Notes: generated by a model from the letters alone, not told the origin. Shown: positions 42,259 through 54,344, numbered from the stretch's first letter. The stretch: DNA of 64,000 nt from a bacterium (GCA_030824495.1 JAVBXP010000038.1:23045-87044), one strand, 5' to 3'. Numbers and translations: made by a program.

Positions 42259-42801
42259 CTACAGATCCACGCTCACGGCGCGGCCGTTGCGGATTTCCAC
42301 CCGGCGCATGACGGCGATGTCTGGACCCGTGCCAGGTGCAATCGGCTTGGCGACGGTGATCACGTACCAAGCGCCGTTGGCCAGGCCCGAGAAGCTGAAG
42401 CGGCTATTCGCGTCGCAGACCGTGCGCTTGACGAAGGCCGAGTAGTCGCCGCTGGGCGCGTTCGGCGTGCGGGCGCGGACCTCATCGGCCGGCAGGGCGG
42501 AGCGATCGGGCGACTTGTAGAGGATGGTCATCCGCCGACGCGTCCACGGCGTCTCGGGCGTCAGGACGACGCCGGCGCCTTCGCAGCTATAGCGGGTCTG
42601 GCCTGACTTGAAGACCAACCGGCCATCCACGCGACCCTGGCCCGGAACGGCCGACCAGGAGAAATCACCGGCGCGGAACGTATTGGCCGAGGGCGGCCCA
42701 TCGGCGCCGGGCGGCGGCGGAGGCGGGGGACCCAGGGTCGGCGCGCAGGCGGCGACCAGAAGCAGGGCGGCGGAGGCGGAGATAAGGCGGATGCGTGACA
42801 T
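42259..42801 (-). CDS. Hypothetical lipoprotein
   Basis: Lipobox LLLVAACAPTLGPPPPPPP. Confidence 0.75.
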   Translation of the reverse strand: MSRIRLISASAALLLVAACAPTLGPPPPPPPGADGPPSANTFRAGDFSWSAVPGQGRVDGRLVFKSGQTRYSCEGAGVVLTPETPWTRRRMTILYKSPDRSALPADEVRARTPNAPSGDYSAFVKRTVCDANSRFSFSGLANGAWYVITVAKPIAPGTGPDIAVMRRVEIRNGRAVSVDL

Positions 42802-42875
42802 GTCGCGCGCACCTTATGCGTCTGATTGCACCGACGCCAAGAGGTTGGTTGAGCGTGTTCGATCACGCCTGGGCC

Positions 42876-43301
42876 TCAGTCGTCCCCGCGAACCTTGCCA
42901 CGCATGGATTTTACCCCGCCTCGATGCACCTTGGCCTCGACCCGCCGCTTCTTCGCGGCCAGGGTCGGCCGGGTCTTTTTTCGGGGGGGAGGCGGCGGTT
43001 CGGCGGCCTGGCGAATCAGCCCCAGCAGGCGTTCCAGCGCCTCGGCCCGGTTGCGTTCCTGGGTCCGATGGGTCATCGCCACCAGCACCAGAACGCCGTC
43101 CTGGGTCACCTTGCGCCCCGCGAGTTTCATCAGGCGGATCGCCACGTCGTTCGGCAATGAGGGCGATCGACGCACGTCGAACCGCAGCTCCACGGCGGTG
43201 GAGACCTTATTGACGTTCTGACCGCCCGGACCGGCCGAGCGGATAAATCGCTCGGTCAGTTCGTCCTCGGAGAGGCTGATGGTGGGGGTGACTTCGATCA
43301 C
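42876..43301 (-). CDS. arfB: Alternative ribosome-rescue peptidyl-tRNA hydrolase ArfB (GTG start)
   Basis: RFIRSAGPGGQNVNKVSTAVELRFDV (GGQ motif) and basic C-terminal tail KKTRPTLAAKKRRVEAKVHRG. Confidence 0.93.
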   Translation of the reverse strand: MIEVTPTISLSEDELTERFIRSAGPGGQNVNKVSTAVELRFDVRRSPSLPNDVAIRLMKLAGRKVTQDGVLVLVAMTHRTQERNRAEALERLLGLIRQAAEPPPPPRKKTRPTLAAKKRRVEAKVHRGGVKSMRGKVRGDD

Positions 43302-43340
43302 CGGCTTTTCCGATTTCCTCTTTTGATCTAGCTTCAGCGC

Positions 43341-43418
43341 ATGCGCGCCGCGACCGCCCTTATGCACGTGACCATTCAAACCGCCCAGGCCGGGTTGGTG
43401 GAAGAGGTCGCGCGCTAG
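43341..43418 (+). CDS. Possible 25-aa small ORF upstream of an orphan terminator
   Basis: MRAATALMHVTIQTAQAGLVEEVAR*; followed by a + strand terminator. Confidence 0.25.
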   Translation: MRAATALMHVTIQTAQAGLVEEVAR

Positions 43419-43444
43419 GAACAGCCGGCGTTCGCATCGACACC

Positions 43445-43474
43445 AGCCCCGCCGCCGACGGACGGGGCTTTTTC
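43445..43474 (+). terminator. Rho-independent terminator on + strand with no annotated upstream + gene
   Basis: AGCCCCG-N11-CGGGGCT followed by TTTTTC. Confidence 0.75.
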
Positions 43475-43506
43475 TTTGGCTCCGTTCTCCGGCCCACCGA
43501 GAGACC

Positions 43507-44007
43507 ATGATGAGCCAAGATGAAATCCTGATCCGTGCGTCTGAACCTGAGGACGTGCCCGACCTGACCGAGGCGCTGAACCAGCCGCGCGCCGTCTGGG
43601 GGACGATGCAATTGCCGTTCACCAGCATCGCCGCTCGGCGCGAGCGCTTCAAGGTGACCTCAGCAAGCCAAACGATGCTCGTCGCCGTGATCGATGGAAA
43701 GGTCATCGGCAGTCTCGGCCTTAGTCGATTGGAGGGGCGTCGAGGCCATGTCGGCACGTTCGGCATGGCGGTCCACGACGCCTATGCCGGCCGGGGCGCG
43801 GGCGCGGCGCTGATCGCCGCGGCGGTGGAGCAGGCCGACCGATGGCTCAACCTGCGCCGGCTCGAACTCACGGTGTGGACCGACAACACCCGTGCGATCG
43901 CGCTCTACGAACGCTTCGGCTTCGCGCGGGAGGGTTTGATGCGCGACTATGCCTGGCGAGACGGCGCGTATGCCGACGCCATTTCGATGGCTCGGTTGCG
44001 TCCGTAG
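43507..44007 (+). CDS. GNAT family N-acetyltransferase
   Basis: HVGTFGMAVHDAYAGRGAGAALIAAAVEQA..LELTVWTDNTRAIALYERFGFAREG. Confidence 0.93.
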   Translation: MMSQDEILIRASEPEDVPDLTEALNQPRAVWGTMQLPFTSIAARRERFKVTSASQTMLVAVIDGKVIGSLGLSRLEGRRGHVGTFGMAVHDAYAGRGAGAALIAAAVEQADRWLNLRRLELTVWTDNTRAIALYERFGFAREGLMRDYAWRDGAYADAISMARLRP

Positions 44008-44031
44008 GCCGCTTTGCGGCCCACTCCTTAG

Positions 44032-44083
44032 ATCGTCATCATCGACCGGAGCGAAGCGGAGTGTCGGGGATAACGAGCTTAGA
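44032..44083. repeat. Short REP-like palindromic element
   Basis: CGTCATCATCGACCGGAGCGAAGCGGAGTGTCGGGGATAACGAG between convergent genes. Confidence 0.4.
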
Positions 44084-44113
44084 TGGAAAAAGTCGCTTGG
44101 CCGGGTGGCGTTC

Positions 44114-44596
44114 TTATCCCGCCGAGCAGGCCGCGCAACGACCGCGGGCTTCCAGGGTGATGGTCGAAACCTGGTAGCCCGCCTTGGCGGCGGCGGAGAG
44201 CTGGGCCGTGAAGTCCGGTTCGAACTCCTCGGCCGCTCCGCAGCAGTCGCAGATCAGGAACGCGGCCCGGTGGCTCTGGCCGTCGATGCGGCAGGGCACA
44301 TATGCGTTGAGGCTTTCGATCCGATGCGCAAAACCCAGGCGTTCCAGGAATTCGAGCGCCCGATAGACGGTCGGAGGCTTGGCTGGCTCGCCGTGTGCGC
44401 CGAAGGCTGCAATCAGGTCGTAGGCCTTCTGGGGGGAATTGGATTCGAGCAGCAGCTCAAGGACGCGGCGGCGGGGAGCGGTCAGCCGCTCCTGTGTTGC
44501 GGCGCAGCGCTGTTCGGCCGCGCCAAGCGCATGGTTTAGCGCCGAGCCCTTGAGGCCCGGATGCACGCCGTCCGGATGATGGCACTCGGCTCCCAT
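44114..44596 (-). CDS. zur: Fur-family regulator, Zur-type
   Basis: RLTAPRRRVLELLLESNSPQKAYDLIAAFGAHGEPAKPPTVYRALEFLERLGFAHRIESLNAYV..; CDCCGA and CAAC motifs; adjacent to a His-rich TonB receptor. Confidence 0.83.
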   Translation of the reverse strand: MGAECHHPDGVHPGLKGSALNHALGAAEQRCAATQERLTAPRRRVLELLLESNSPQKAYDLIAAFGAHGEPAKPPTVYRALEFLERLGFAHRIESLNAYVPCRIDGQSHRAAFLICDCCGAAEEFEPDFTAQLSAAAKAGYQVSTITLEARGRCAACSAG

Positions 44597-44655
44597 GTCC
44601 CTTGGCTACCCGCCTCTTGACCTCTCGGCAAGCAAAGGCGCTTGACGGCCGGTTA

Positions 44656-44690
44656 TGTTATCTCATAACAGAAGGTGTTATTTCGTAACA
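44656..44690. promoter_or_regulatory. Two tandem Zur-like operators
   Basis: TGTTATCTCATAACA (44656-44670) and TGTTATTTCGTAACA (44676-44690), 20 bp centre to centre, between zur and the TonB receptor. Confidence 0.75.
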
Positions 44691-44743
44691 GCGAGGGTCG
44701 ATTTCAAGTCCCTCGCCTGTATTCTGTTCGAGGCGTCCTCCGA

Positions 44744-46780
<2,037 letters not shown>

Positions 46781-46883
46781 CGTGGGGCGAGGGCGGCTGC
46801 TCGCCGCCCTCAACCGGACCCCTAAGCATCGGGCCATAGGCCGTATATGCTAAAGGTGCTCGTCGGGTTGGGGAGTAGCGTCT

Positions 46884-47639
46884 TTGAGCGAAGTGCAGGC
46901 CGCGACACGATCGGCGACGGGCGTCCGCGATTTCCCGTTCTATGACGGTGAGCCGCGCCGAATTTCCCTGCCGGGTTGGCTGATCGTTCTTGCGACGGCC
47001 GCCGCCGGCTTTGCCGGGCTCACGCTCGTGCCGACGCTCGCACCTGGGCGGGTTGGCGGGTGGATCGGGATTGCTCTCTTCGTGGCGCTGCCGCTGCTCG
47101 GCCTGCGCGTCGCGGCGGGCAGGCATTGGACAGCCTTGTTCCACCGCCCCACCGCCAGAGACATCTGGATCGGTCTGGCCTTTGCGCCTTGCACTCTGCT
47201 GGTGTCAGGAATCGTCGCGCTTGGTGTGATGCGCCTGGAGCTCACCGCCGCCAATCCCGTCGTTGCGTTGATGCATCAGCTTCGCGGAGCTGACCTCGCC
47301 CTATTCATCGCGGCGACGGCGCCGCAGCTTCTCGGCGAGGAACTGATCACGATCATTCCTTTCCTCGCCTTGCTGACCTTTCTCACCGCGCGGTGCGGAC
47401 TTTCGCGCAGGGTCGCCATCATCGGCGCGTGGATCGGGTCGGCCATGTTGTTCGGCGCCCTGCACCTGTCGACCTATCAGTGGCATCTGGGCCAAGTGCT
47501 GCTGAACATCGGCACGGCTCGGCTGGTCCTGACCGTCCCTTACCTGATCACCAAGAACATCTGGTCCTCGACCATCGCCCACATCACCAACGACTGGCTC
47601 ATCTTCGCCGTGGTCCTGATCGCGCCGAAGCTTGGTTGA
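46884..47639 (+). CDS. CPBP family intramembrane protease-like protein
   Basis: Multiple TM segments; GEELIT, FGALH, HITND motifs. Confidence 0.75.
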   Translation: MSEVQAATRSATGVRDFPFYDGEPRRISLPGWLIVLATAAAGFAGLTLVPTLAPGRVGGWIGIALFVALPLLGLRVAAGRHWTALFHRPTARDIWIGLAFAPCTLLVSGIVALGVMRLELTAANPVVALMHQLRGADLALFIAATAPQLLGEELITIIPFLALLTFLTARCGLSRRVAIIGAWIGSAMLFGALHLSTYQWHLGQVLLNIGTARLVLTVPYLITKNIWSSTIAHITNDWLIFAVVLIAPKLG

Positions 47640-47646
47640 AGCGGAA

Positions 47647-48600
47647 CTAGCCCGCGACGGGTTCAGCCGTCGGGAAGCTCCACTTGTGCTCGCGCACTTC
47701 GGTCCGGGGACGATAGAGCCGGACGAGGTAATTCCAGCCGGGTGGGGCCGGTATGCAGTTCGGCGTTTGATCGTCGCATCCACCGAACTGGATGGTGATC
47801 GAGCCATCGGCGCTCTTCTTGGCCGTGATGCTGTTGATCGTATAGGCGTTGCGGCTGTTCGGCTCGAAGTAGCCGGCGGCGTTGTAGACGCTGATCGACC
47901 AGAAGCCGTCGACCGGCACATCCTTGACCGTGAGCTGATAGACCGTCTTGCCGTCGTTCTTCTCCGGCGTATCGCCAATGTACATCGCCTCGGAGTCGGG
48001 ATTGCCGCCCCAGCCCGCCGCCGCGCCGATCAGCCGGCGAAGCGGATCAACCTCCTCGCGCGACCCGAACGCATGCTCAAAGCTCGACAGGCCCGAGGCG
48101 AGCACTTTTAGCGCGTCCCGGGTTCGGGCTAGGCTCGCCTGATCCCAGGCGGGCAGTTCAACGGTCCCGACACCTGCCTGGCTGACCGTCACGGCGTCCT
48201 GCAGCCGGCGAACTTCATCAAGGTCGGCTGCGTCGGCGGGGTCCGCCAGCGTGCGAATGAGCGCCGCGACATAACGTGTGCCGATGCTGGCCTTGGTCAG
48301 CACGTGCTTGGCCGGAGCGTGCTCTACGCCATGGGTGTAGTGATCTTGGTCGATGATCTGCAGGGCCATGTAGCGCTCGCCGGCGTCAGGCAAAGTGATT
48401 GTCACATCGCCCGCATCGAGGTCGAAGATCGCCTGACTGTAGAGAGTGTCGCGATTGAGCCGGACGATGTCCTGCTTATCAATCGAAGCCGGCTCCCTGA
48501 CATGGACGAACTTGCCGAGCGCGCCGTTCTTGGCGAAGCCCGCAAGGTAGTTGTCGGTTTCGGCGCGAACGAAGTTGTCGGCATTTACGATCAGGGACAT
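47647..48600 (-). CDS. DUF1254/DUF1214 domain-containing protein
   Basis: NADNFVRAETDNYLAGFAKN..IVRLNRDTLYSQAIFDLDAG; VDGFWSISVYNAAGYFEPNSRNAYTINS. Confidence 0.88.
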   Translation of the reverse strand: MSLIVNADNFVRAETDNYLAGFAKNGALGKFVHVREPASIDKQDIVRLNRDTLYSQAIFDLDAGDVTITLPDAGERYMALQIIDQDHYTHGVEHAPAKHVLTKASIGTRYVAALIRTLADPADAADLDEVRRLQDAVTVSQAGVGTVELPAWDQASLARTRDALKVLASGLSSFEHAFGSREEVDPLRRLIGAAAGWGGNPDSEAMYIGDTPEKNDGKTVYQLTVKDVPVDGFWSISVYNAAGYFEPNSRNAYTINSITAKKSADGSITIQFGGCDDQTPNCIPAPPGWNYLVRLYRPRTEVREHKWSFPTAEPVAG

Positions 48601-48722
48601 CTGGGGCTCCTTGCTGACGCCTGGCCCGCCTATCAGGCGGGTGATGGCTCGGCGCATCAATCGGCAATAACCCTGAGTCTCAACCTGTGATTGCTCTGCA
48701 CGCGCGAGCTCCAGGCACAAAA

Positions 48723-48748
48723 AATCCCTCCCCGAGTGGGGAGGGATT
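48723..48748 (-). terminator. Rho-independent terminator of the DUF4167 gene
   Basis: AATCCCTCCCC/GGGGAGGGATT followed by TTTTTT on the minus strand. Confidence 0.88.
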
Positions 48749-48776
48749 GAATGTCGTCCAGCCTTGGATCTGAAGC

Positions 48777-49898
48777 CTAGGCTTCCTCGGTCTCGTTCGG
48801 CGGGCTGCCTTCGCCGCCTTCGAAGCTGCGCGGGGCGCGGCGACGACGGGCCTTGGGCTTCTCTTCACCCTCGGCGGCGGGAGCGACCTCGGCCTTGGGG
48901 GCGCGGGGCGCACGCGGCGCTTTCAGGAAGGCGGGGGCATGGCTCTCGCCGCCATCTTCGTCACGTAGAACCGGAGAGGCGCGCTCCTCGCTGGGGACCA
49001 GCGGCGAGGCCTTCGGTTCGACCACGGCCAGCGGGTCGCGCTCGGGGCGGTCCTCGCGGTCGCGGCGGCTTTCGTAACGTTCGCCACGGGGGCGATCTTC
49101 ACGCTCGGTCCGCGGACGGTCGTCGCGTTGGCGATCTTCGCGTGGGCGGTCCTCGCGCGGACGTTCGTCACGCGGCCGATCATCCCTGGGACGATCATCC
49201 CTGGGACGCTCATCGCGCGGACGGTCGTCGCGTTGACGATCTTCGCGGGGACGGTCGTCACGGGCGTCGCGCTGGCCTTGTTGGCCTTGCTGGTTTTGTT
49301 GACCCTCGCGCGGCCGCTCGTCGCGGTCGCGCCAACGGTCGCGGCTGCGGCCTTCGAAGCGATCGTTGCGGTCGTTGCGATCATTGCGGGGGCGGTCGTC
49401 GCGTTGGCCGCCTTGACGGTCTTCGCGCGGGCGTTCGTCACGGGGACGATCGTCCCGCCAACGCTCGGCGCGCGGCTGTTGGCCTTCGCCCTCGTTGTTG
49501 CTGTCGGAGTTGTAGGCCTCGCCCGACGCTTCGGCCTCGGCGACGGCGGCCGCCTGGGCGCCGCTCTCGTCCTCGAAGTCGATCTCGAACCCGCTGAGGT
49601 TCTCGCGGCCAATGATCTCGGCGGCGGGTTTGGTCGGCTGCATGGCGCGCACGACGCGGAAATAGTGCTCGGCGTGCTGCAGGTAACCCTCGGCGAGCAC
49701 CCGGTCGCCGGCCGACGACGCGTCGCGGGCGAGCTGCTGATACTTTTCGAAAACGTGCTGGGCGTTGCCGCGCACCTTAACGCCGTCGGGACCGTTCGAA
49801 TCGAACGACCGGTTCGCGTTTTGCTGCTGCGGCTTGCCGCCACCGCCGCCGCCACGATTGCGGCCGCGCTGGCGCTTCATACCCTTGAAATCTCTCAT
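48777..49898 (-). CDS. DUF4167 domain-containing protein with long Arg/Asp-rich repeat region
   Basis: NGPDGVKVRGNAQHVFEKYQQLARDASSAGDRVLAEGYLQHAEHYFRVV; DDRPRDERPRED repeats. Confidence 0.92.
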   Translation of the reverse strand: MRDFKGMKRQRGRNRGGGGGGKPQQQNANRSFDSNGPDGVKVRGNAQHVFEKYQQLARDASSAGDRVLAEGYLQHAEHYFRVVRAMQPTKPAAEIIGRENLSGFEIDFEDESGAQAAAVAEAEASGEAYNSDSNNEGEGQQPRAERWRDDRPRDERPREDRQGGQRDDRPRNDRNDRNDRFEGRSRDRWRDRDERPREGQQNQQGQQGQRDARDDRPREDRQRDDRPRDERPRDDRPRDDRPRDERPREDRPREDRQRDDRPRTEREDRPRGERYESRRDREDRPERDPLAVVEPKASPLVPSEERASPVLRDEDGGESHAPAFLKAPRAPRAPKAEVAPAAEGEEKPKARRRRAPRSFEGGEGSPPNETEEA

Positions 49899-50144
49899 TC
49901 TTTGTGTCCGCCGCCGCTTCGGTCTCGCCGGTAAGCGCGCGGTCTATCCTCTCGCCTTGGTCGGGCAAATCGCCCGTCAGTCCATGTTGAAGACGTAAGT
50001 GTTCCCCGTCGTCCGCCCGGACCTTGAGGCACGAGACACGCTAGGCCTGCGCGCCTGCCGGGCCGGCTGGCCATCCTGTTTACAGGGCGGCCTCAACCTC
50101 TAGCACCGGCGAATTGGGTGGAGACAGGATGAAGACTTAGCGAT

Positions 50145-51017
50145 TCAGGCGACGGTTTCCAAGGGGTTTTTCACGCCGACCACAACGCGGTCGTTGGTCG
50201 ACAAATCCTTGATGGTCCAGACGTCGCCGGCGCCGACCTCGTTGAACAGGGCTTCGACCGCATCCTTCTGGTCGTAGCCGATCTCTACGGCGAAGAGCCC
50301 GCCCGGCTTCAAAACGCGCAGGATCTCCGGAGCCAGGCGCCGATAGGCGTCCAGGCCGTCCGTTCCGCCGTCCAGCGCCACGCGCGGTTCATGGTCCTTC
50401 ACCTCGGGCTCCAGGGTCTCGATGACTTCGCTGGCGATGTAGGGCGGGTTGGAGACCACGACGTCGAAGCTGGCGTCGGCCAGGCCCTCGGTCCAATTGC
50501 CGCGGGCGAAGGCGATCTGATTGGCCAGCCCCAGATTGGCGGCGTTCTCGCGCGCGACAGCCAGGGCCTCGTGGGAGATGTCGGTCGCCAGGCCCTTGGC
50601 CCTGGGCCGCTCAGCCAGGATCGACAGCACGATGGCGCCGGAGCCGACGCCCAGGTCCAGGATGTGGAAGGGGGCCGTTTCGTCGGGGAATTTCTTCAGA
50701 ACGTAATCGACGATCACCTCAGTATCGGGGCGCGGCGTCAGCACATCGGGCGTGACCGACAGCATGATCTTCCAGAACCCCTTGCGACCGAGGATGTGGC
50801 TGACCGGCTGGCGGCGCTCGCGGCGGGCCAGATAGTCGGCCAGGCGCTCTTCCTGCTCAGGTGTCAGGGCGCGGTAGGGATCGGTGACGATGTCGGCTCG
50901 CGTCGCCTCGGCGGCGGCCTCGACCAACAGGCGGGCGTCGATGACCGGCCCGGCGAGGCCGGCGGTCTCCAGGCGCGCCTTAGCCGATTGCCATGCTTGC
51001 AACAGGGTCAGGCTCAT
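50145..51017 (-). CDS. prmC: Release factor glutamine methyltransferase PrmC
   Basis: ILDLGVGSGAIVLSILAERP; VVSNPPYIASEVIETLEPEVKDHEPRVALDGG. Confidence 0.96.
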   Translation of the reverse strand: MSLTLLQAWQSAKARLETAGLAGPVIDARLLVEAAAEATRADIVTDPYRALTPEQEERLADYLARRERRQPVSHILGRKGFWKIMLSVTPDVLTPRPDTEVIVDYVLKKFPDETAPFHILDLGVGSGAIVLSILAERPRAKGLATDISHEALAVARENAANLGLANQIAFARGNWTEGLADASFDVVVSNPPYIASEVIETLEPEVKDHEPRVALDGGTDGLDAYRRLAPEILRVLKPGGLFAVEIGYDQKDAVEALFNEVGAGDVWTIKDLSTNDRVVVGVKNPLETVA

Positions 51018-51790
51018 TGAGCGGTCTCCATCGTCGGCTGGGTGCAGGCGTCGCCAACGGCGATCTGCCCCCCGTCGGTGACGTGGACATAGATGCCCAG
51101 GTTCATGTGGCCGTAGTTGTCGAACAGCGCCTTGACGACATCCATGTCGCGCTCAGCGGTGACCGGATCGACGTGGGTGGCCGCGCAACGGACGATCGGT
51201 TTGTACACCTTGGCGCGGGCGAAGCCGACCATCAGCTCGCGTCCGGCCCATTCGTTCTCGACCCAGGCGGGCCAGCCCTCGACCAGCACATTGCCGCGGA
51301 AACGCAGCGGATCGATCGGCCGGCCCATCTTGGCCTCCAGGTCGCGAATACTGGCGAGGTTGAGGATCGAGACGTGACCGAGCGGGTGGTCCATGAAGCG
51401 GTGACCCTTGGCGGAAATCACCTGCAGCGGCCCGGTCGCCTCCTCGCCCAGCAGCTTGGCCAGCCAGTTCGCGAAGGCCGCGCGGCCGCGATCTTGAGAC
51501 AGCGATCCGGAAAAGTCGGGCTGGCCCGGGGCGGTCGCGGTCAGCGTCGCGCTGGCCTCGTCATAGGTCGTCCGCGCCTTGGCGACTTCGGGGATGGCGG
51601 CCAGGACCGTGAATTTCTGCTTGGGAATAAAGCCCGGCGCGTCGGGATCAAAACCGGAAGGGCCGTTCTCCACGGCGTACAATCGGTCGCACGGGAAGGG
51701 GCCCCCGGCCGTCAACTCGGCATGGCTCAGCCGTTCGGGGGTGAAGCCCTTCACGGGATGGCGATAGAGCGCTGCGATGTGACCGGTCAT
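51014..51790 (-). CDS. MOSC domain-containing protein
   Basis: IAALYRHPVKGFTPERLSHAELTAGGPFPCDRLYAV..; FRGNVLVEG; VRCAATHVDPVT. Confidence 0.9.
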   Translation of the reverse strand: MTGHIAALYRHPVKGFTPERLSHAELTAGGPFPCDRLYAVENGPSGFDPDAPGFIPKQKFTVLAAIPEVAKARTTYDEASATLTATAPGQPDFSGSLSQDRGRAAFANWLAKLLGEEATGPLQVISAKGHRFMDHPLGHVSILNLASIRDLEAKMGRPIDPLRFRGNVLVEGWPAWVENEWAGRELMVGFARAKVYKPIVRCAATHVDPVTAERDMDVVKALFDNYGHMNLGIYVHVTDGGQIAVGDACTQPTMETAQ

Positions 51791-51915
51791 GGGTCCTGGT
51801 ACCTGCAAGTCTGGCGGCGGGACAAGCAGCATATGATTTGACCACCCGTGCGGCGAGCCCTTGCGTCTTGGCGACCGCCGCGATTGGATCGGGTCGGAAC
51901 GCGCGCCTGTCCTGA

Positions 51916-53139
51916 GTGTTCTTGCAGCTCTGGCGTGGGGTCCGAAGCGTGAAGCGGCCAACAGTTTCAGTAAAATCGGTCACATCGCTGCTCGGACGCG
52001 CCGCGCCATGGGTTGGGCTTGCCGTGGTCACCGCCCTTTGGCGGCGCAGTCTGCGCACCGCGCCGCGGTCCGATCTGGATCTTGAGCCTCAGGCCACGCC
52101 GGAGGTCTTCGAAGCCGCTGAGCCGGGACGGGGCCGGCTGGCCGGGTCGCCGTACCACATACCCCTGCGCGGCTGGCGAGACATCCTGTGGCGCACGTTC
52201 AAGGAGATCGAACGTGATCGCCTGCCAGCCGTGGCGGGCGGCGTCACCTTTTATAGTCTTCTAGCCTTGTTCCCGGCCATCGGGGTGTTCGTCTCGCTCT
52301 ACGGCATCTTCGCCGATTTCGAAGCCATGCACGCCCAACTTTACGAGATGTCGAAGGTCATCCCGAGCGAAGTCGTGAACATCATCGGCGACCAGATGCT
52401 GTTGCTGGCCAGCCGCCCGCACGCCTCGTTGTCGGTCGCCTTTCTCGTCAGCCTGTTGTTGTCGCTATGGACAGCCAACGCCGGCATGAAGGCGCTCTTC
52501 GACGGCCTCAACATCGCCTATGGCGAGCGTGAGAAGCGTACCTTCATCAAGCGCACAGCCCTGAGTTACGGCTTCACTTTCGCGGCCTTGGTTTTCCTGG
52601 TGGTGATGACTGCGATTCTGGTTGCCGCGCCGGTGGCGCTCGCGCGTGTCGGGCTTTACGAACTCGCGCTCATTTGGGTCCCGCTTCGGTGGATGATCCT
52701 GGTGGCCATGGCGGCGGCCGCCTTCTCGTTCATCTACCGGTTCGCGCCCTGCCGGGCCTCGCCCCGCTGGCGATGGGTCACCATTGGCGGAGCTTTCGCC
52801 GCGTGCCTTTGGCTAGGCGGGTCGATGGTCTTTTCCTGGTACATCAACAATATCGCACACTTCGACGTCACCTATGGCGCGCTGGGGGCGGTGATCGGCT
52901 TCATGATGTGGATCTGGTTCTCGATCATGGTCGTGCTGCTGGGCGCGGAGCTGAACGCCGAGATCGAACATCAGACCGCGCGCGATTCGACGACGGGTCC
53001 CGAATTGCCGCTGGGCGCGCGCGGCGCGGTGATGGCCGACAATGTCGGCCGCGCTTTCCACATCGGCAAGTTCAGGGATCAGGCCATCAACGACGGCCGC
53101 CGCCAGGTCCAGCGGGTCCGCGGGATCCTGCGCCGCTAG
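51916..53139 (+). CDS. YihY/BrkB family inner-membrane protein
   Basis: [31 protein letters not shown]; multiple [31 protein letters not shown]. Confidence 0.92.
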   Translation: MFLQLWRGVRSVKRPTVSVKSVTSLLGRAAPWVGLAVVTALWRRSLRTAPRSDLDLEPQATPEVFEAAEPGRGRLAGSPYHIPLRGWRDILWRTFKEIERDRLPAVAGGVTFYSLLALFPAIGVFVSLYGIFADFEAMHAQLYEMSKVIPSEVVNIIGDQMLLLASRPHASLSVAFLVSLLLSLWTANAGMKALFDGLNIAYGEREKRTFIKRTALSYGFTFAALVFLVVMTAILVAAPVALARVGLYELALIWVPLRWMILVAMAAAAFSFIYRFAPCRASPRWRWVTIGGAFAACLWLGGSMVFSWYINNIAHFDVTYGALGAVIGFMMWIWFSIMVVLLGAELNAEIEHQTARDSTTGPELPLGARGAVMADNVGRAFHIGKFRDQAINDGRRQVQRVRGILRR

Positions 53140-54212
53140 TTGAACTCGTCTTCCAGCGCGGCCAGACGCGCGGCCTGATCCTCAGCAATCAGCGGATTGA
53201 TCACGTCGTCCAGCGCCTCGCCCTCGATAACCTTGGTCAGGTTGTAGAGGGTCAGGTTGATGCGGTGATCAGTGACCCGGCCTTGCGGGAAATTATAGGT
53301 GCGGATGCGCTCGGAGCGGTCGCCCGACCCAACCTGGCTCTTGCGGGCGTCGGCGCGGGCGGTGTCGAGGGCCTCGCGCTGTTGGTCATAGAGCCGGGCC
53401 TGCAGGACCTTCAGGGCGCGAGCGCGGTTCTGGTGCTGCGACTTTTCCGATGAAGTCACCACGATCCCGGTCGGAAGGTGGGTGATGCGGACGGCCGAGT
53501 CGGTCTTGTTGACGTGCTGGCCGCCGGCGCCCGACGAGCGGTAGGTGTCGATACGCAGGTCCGCGTCGCGGATCTCGATCTCGACGTTCTCGACCTCGGG
53601 CAGCACAGCCACCGTGGCGGCTGAGGTGTGGATGCGGCCGCCGGCCTCGGTCTCGGGCACGCGCTGGACGCGGTGGACGCCGCTCTCGAACTTCAGCCGG
53701 CCAAACACGCCGTCGCCGGTGATCGAGGCGATGATTTCCTTGTAGCCGCCGACCTCGCCCTCGGAGATCGAGTCGATCTCCACGCGCCAGCCGTGGTTTT
53801 GGGCGTAGCGTTGGTACATGCGGAACAGGTCGCCGGCGAACAGGGCGGCCTCGTCACCGCCGGTGCCGGCGCGGACTTCCAGGATCGCCGAGGCGTTCTC
53901 GTCGCGGTCCTTCGGGGCCAGCAGCAGGGCGACCTCGTGCTCCAGCCCCGGCAGCCGGTCGTTCAGCGCCTGGAGTTCGTCCTGCGCCAGCGACGCCATC
54001 TCTGGATCGCCGGCCTTGGCCATCTCTTCAAGCTCGGGCAGTTCTTCACGCGCGCGCGCGACAGCCATGACGGCGTCCGCCACCGGCTTCAGCTCGGCGT
54101 GCTCCTTGGACAACCTCACGATCTCGGCGCCCTCGGTGGCCGCGCCCATGCGCGCCTCGATCTCGCGGAAGCGGTCGAGGACCTGATCCAATCTGGCCTG
54201 GGGAAGACGCAA
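53136..54212 (-). CDS. prfA: Peptide chain release factor 1
   Basis: [51 protein letters not shown]. Confidence 0.98.
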   Translation of the reverse strand: MRLPQARLDQVLDRFREIEARMGAATEGAEIVRLSKEHAELKPVADAVMAVARAREELPELEEMAKAGDPEMASLAQDELQALNDRLPGLEHEVALLLAPKDRDENASAILEVRAGTGGDEAALFAGDLFRMYQRYAQNHGWRVEIDSISEGEVGGYKEIIASITGDGVFGRLKFESGVHRVQRVPETEAGGRIHTSAATVAVLPEVENVEIEIRDADLRIDTYRSSGAGGQHVNKTDSAVRITHLPTGIVVTSSEKSQHQNRARALKVLQARLYDQQREALDTARADARKSQVGSGDRSERIRTYNFPQGRVTDHRINLTLYNLTKVIEGEALDDVINPLIAEDQAARLAALEDEFN

Positions 54213-54290
54213 GCGGGTATCCAGTCACGGGTGAATGTGGGGACGCTTCTCTAGCGGTCTGGAGCGCCAATGCCAAACGCCCAACGAAAA

Positions 54291-54317
54291 GGGCCCCCTC
54301 CACGCGGGAGGGGGCCC
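54291..54317 (-). terminator. Rho-independent terminator
   Basis: GGGCCCCCTC/GAGGGGGCCC followed by TTTTCG on the minus strand. Confidence 0.8.
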
Positions 54318-54344
54318 TTCCTGCACCGCTTGCGCGGAAACGTC

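Noticed and set aside
49790-49815. tRNA-like GTTCGAATC string
   Set aside because: Lies inside the DUF4167 coding region with no cloverleaf stems around it.
48923-49855. 310-aa alternative-frame ORF in the DUF4167 gene
   Set aside because: Out-of-frame reading of repetitive Arg/Asp codons; low complexity.
53690-53720. RF1 recognition motif reads P-E-T rather than P-A-T
   Set aside because: PxT pattern retained; variation at the middle position appears ordinary for this lineage.
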